A stretch of DNA of 64,000 bases from Neocallimastix lanati (nom. inval.) (taxonomy: Eukaryota; Neocallimastigomycota; Neocallimastigomycetes; Neocallimastigales; Neocallimastigaceae). The DNA is taken from positions 114,501-178,500 of the forward strand of contig JACVTC010000082.1 of assembly GCA_016946835.1 (NCBI GenBank). Reading direction: 5' to 3'. This document shows positions 62,565 through 64,000 of this stretch, piece after piece. The notes under the pieces were generated by a model, which did not search any database, was not told where the DNA came from, and saw only the letters and a list, made by a program, of their open reading frames with translations. A program made the translations under genes and the position numbers. Position 1 is the stretch's first letter. Every line of letters begins with the position of its first letter.

Positions 62565-62811
62565 TGTTAACAGTCTGGAATTTGTGGTTAATGATTATGT
62601 CAACTTTTAATAAAGTTGACATAATAAAAACATATTAATATATGTTTTTATACTTAATGAATTACTCAAGAATTACTCAAAGTATAACTCTATGAGTTTA
62701 CATGTATTTATATGAATAATATGTGGCTTATACATTTAATTTAATACAATACGTGTCAATACATTATAAATACATTTGACACTTATTTCATACATTTCAC
62801 ATATTCTAACA
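62565..62811 (-). mobile_element. Copia 3' LTR with polypurine tract
   Basis: A 247-bp segment starts TGTTA and ends TAACA. On the minus strand it is preceded by AAGGGGGAA, giving the same GGGGGAATGTTAGAA junction found at 55.92 kb. The internal region would therefore lie to the right, but no coding sequence is recognisable there. A weaker look-alike (AGGGGGAAATTATTAGA) lies at about 63041-63057. Confidence 0.65.
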
Positions 62812-63260
62812 TTCCCCCTTAAACCTAATTATTCAGTGAAAGAATAAATTGGTTTACTGGTGAATATGTGTATATAAAACTATCCTATTCAATAATATTA
62901 TACACTTGATACTATTAAATAATAAATTATTTCTTTTCAAACCTAACTTTTTAATTTTACATGAATAAAATAGTTTACATTATAATTAATTCCTTAATTA
63001 AATTTTAAATATTACAAAAATAATTTCTTAAATATATTTTTAATCTAATAATTTCCCCCTAAAACTAAATATTTAATATTATTACACCTTTAATAAGTAT
63101 TAGATATATCTATGTCATCTTTAATATAAAATAATTATATGGTTTAAATATACCATTTATATATGATGGAAACCTTTCTCTTGAAGGGTGATATTATACC
63201 ATCCAAAATATGTGAATACCGAATATCTCTTATATATTGGGAAATTACATCACTTTTAAT
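62812..63260. other. Degenerate retroelement DNA, no gene
   Basis: AT-rich sequence to the right of the LTR contains the second CCCCCT word at 63053. Nothing codes. Confidence 0.5.
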
Positions 63261-63267
63261 TATAATC

Positions 63268-63400
63268 CGCTTTGTAGATTAGCGCTAACTTTTATATATA
63301 TTTTGCTTTGTAGTTTTAGCGATAACTGTTAAATATTGCTTTATAGATTAGCATTAACTATTAAAATATCGTTTTGTAGATAAACATTAACTATTATATA
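63268..63400. repeat. Four-copy tandem repeat around GCTTTGTAGATTAGCG
   Basis: Four diverged units run GCTTTGTAGATTAGCGCTAAC, GCTTTGTAGTTTTAGCGATAAC, GCTTTATAGATTAGCATTAAC and GTTTTGTAGATAAACATTAAC. They are separated by 11-15 bp of A/T, giving a period of about 32-36 bp. Confidence 0.9.
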
Positions 63401-63672
63401 TATTTGATGTATTAAGTAAATTTTGTTTGGAGTATTAAAATTAAATTAATCTAATATTTTAATTGCGTTATTTTAGACATTTAAATTTATTAATAAATAA
63501 TATAAGTTCGTTCAATTTAATTAAGATTCCATATTTCAGTTAATTTTTCTTGTATGTTAATTTTACTACTTTTCCCTCTTAGGCTTCTATAATATGCAAA
63601 TGTATAATTTTGTCATTATAGCATCTTAAGAAATATTAGTCTTATTGTAACGAAATCTTCAGTTAGTAAAAT

Positions 63673-63745
63673 TAGAACTTTGGTTCAATGGTTAGTTATA
63701 CTGACCATGACCAATACTTCATGGGTTCGACTCACACCTCAACCC
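63673..63745 (+). other. tRNA-like segment with pol III A and B boxes
   Basis: TGGTTCAATGGTTAG at 63681 matches an A box and D-arm. GGGTTCGACTC at 63723 matches a B box and T-loop, 42 bp apart. Acceptor and T stems do not pair well, so it is not an intact tRNA. It is better read as a decayed tRNA gene or the head of a SINE. Confidence 0.45.
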
Positions 63746-63839
63746 ATTTTGCATTAATAATTATTTTAAATTTTATAATTAATAAAAAATATTTCTAATA
63801 AAACGAATTATTTATACAGATAGTGTAAACCTATTGAGT

Positions 63840-64000
63840 TTTCTTCTTTTGTGTGTTTCTATACCCCGTCCCGCCGTTACAATAGAAGCACCTCCGTTAC
63901 AATAAAAGCACCTGCTAATCCAAGCCCTCAATACCTTTGCGCTATCCCGCAGACATTCTACCGCACTTTTAGGAATTCTACTTTCTTAATATCTTTTGGC
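63840..64000. other. GC-richer segment at window end with 20-bp direct repeat
   Basis: CCGTTACAATAGAAGCACCT is followed at once by the near-identical CCGTTACAATAAAAGCACCT (63873-63913). Composition is markedly less AT-rich than anywhere else in the window. It could be the edge of another element or gene that continues beyond the window. Confidence 0.6.

Noticed and set aside
63673-63745. Intact tRNA gene
   Set aside because: Acceptor and T stems do not pair, so only a tRNA-derived relic is supported.
1-64000. Dictyostelium origin
   Set aside because: Poly-Asn tracts and A/T bias would fit, but multi-kilobase gene-free regions, many introns per gene, several copia fragments and a fungal-type kexin fit anaerobic fungi better.

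Overview
The window looks like nuclear DNA of a very AT-rich fungus, most likely an anaerobic gut fungus (Neocallimastigomycota). The base composition is extreme, with many poly(dA:dT) runs, some over 50 bases long. Host genes carry introns with GTA-type donors and TAG/AAG acceptors. Their products are fungal or pan-eukaryotic (kexin, Rgp1, UXT, a GCK/MAP4K-type kinase) with Asn/Ser/Glu-rich insertions. Ty1/copia, Ty3/gypsy, LINE and MULE remnants are all present. The taxon is inferred from composition and gene content. Dictyostelium was considered but fits less well.

Layout. 1-5.4 kb: degenerate retroelement DNA (an LTR-like segment, a 16-bp minisatellite and a LINE relic on the minus strand). 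6.06-10.68 kb (minus): a seven-exon STE20/GCK-type kinase with a CNH domain and a Pro/Arg-rich tail. 10.7-17.3 kb: gene-free divergent intergenic region with large AT tandem arrays. 17.28-22.03 kb (plus): a nine-exon kexin-like proprotein convertase. 23.41-24.61 kb (plus): UXT, a prefoldin-like alpha subunit, in five exons. 27.77-30.17 kb (plus): an F-box protein with an Asn/Glu-rich tract. 31.85-35.55 kb (minus): Rgp1, half of the Ric1-Rgp1 exchange factor, in seven exons. 38.69-41.78 kb (minus): a DUF2236/mpaB/Lcp-type oxygenase-fold protein. 41.8-47.7 kb: gene-free. 47.74-48.69 kb (plus): an unrecognised multipass membrane protein. From about 50.6 kb to the end there is no recognisable host gene. 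This part is a roughly 300-bp satellite array interrupted by a copia fragment, a MULE relic, a second copia fragment, a gypsy relic lacking RT, further copia pieces, LTR-like segments and unclassified repeats.

The host genes form no operon-like unit, but two themes recur. One is Golgi/secretory traffic: kexin processes proproteins in the late Golgi, and Rgp1 activates the Golgi Rab Ypt6/Rab6. The other is signalling and protein turnover (kinase, F-box protein, UXT). I did not find a clear new multi-gene system. The strongest leads are the oxygenase-fold protein in a probably anaerobic lineage; a retrotransposon fragment inserted into a satellite unit with no target duplication; introns whose 3' splice sites follow poly(A) instead of pyrimidines; and an inverted LTR-like pair at the two ends of the window. 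Exon boundaries were worked out by hand from reading frame and splice consensus, and every junction listed preserves the reading frame.
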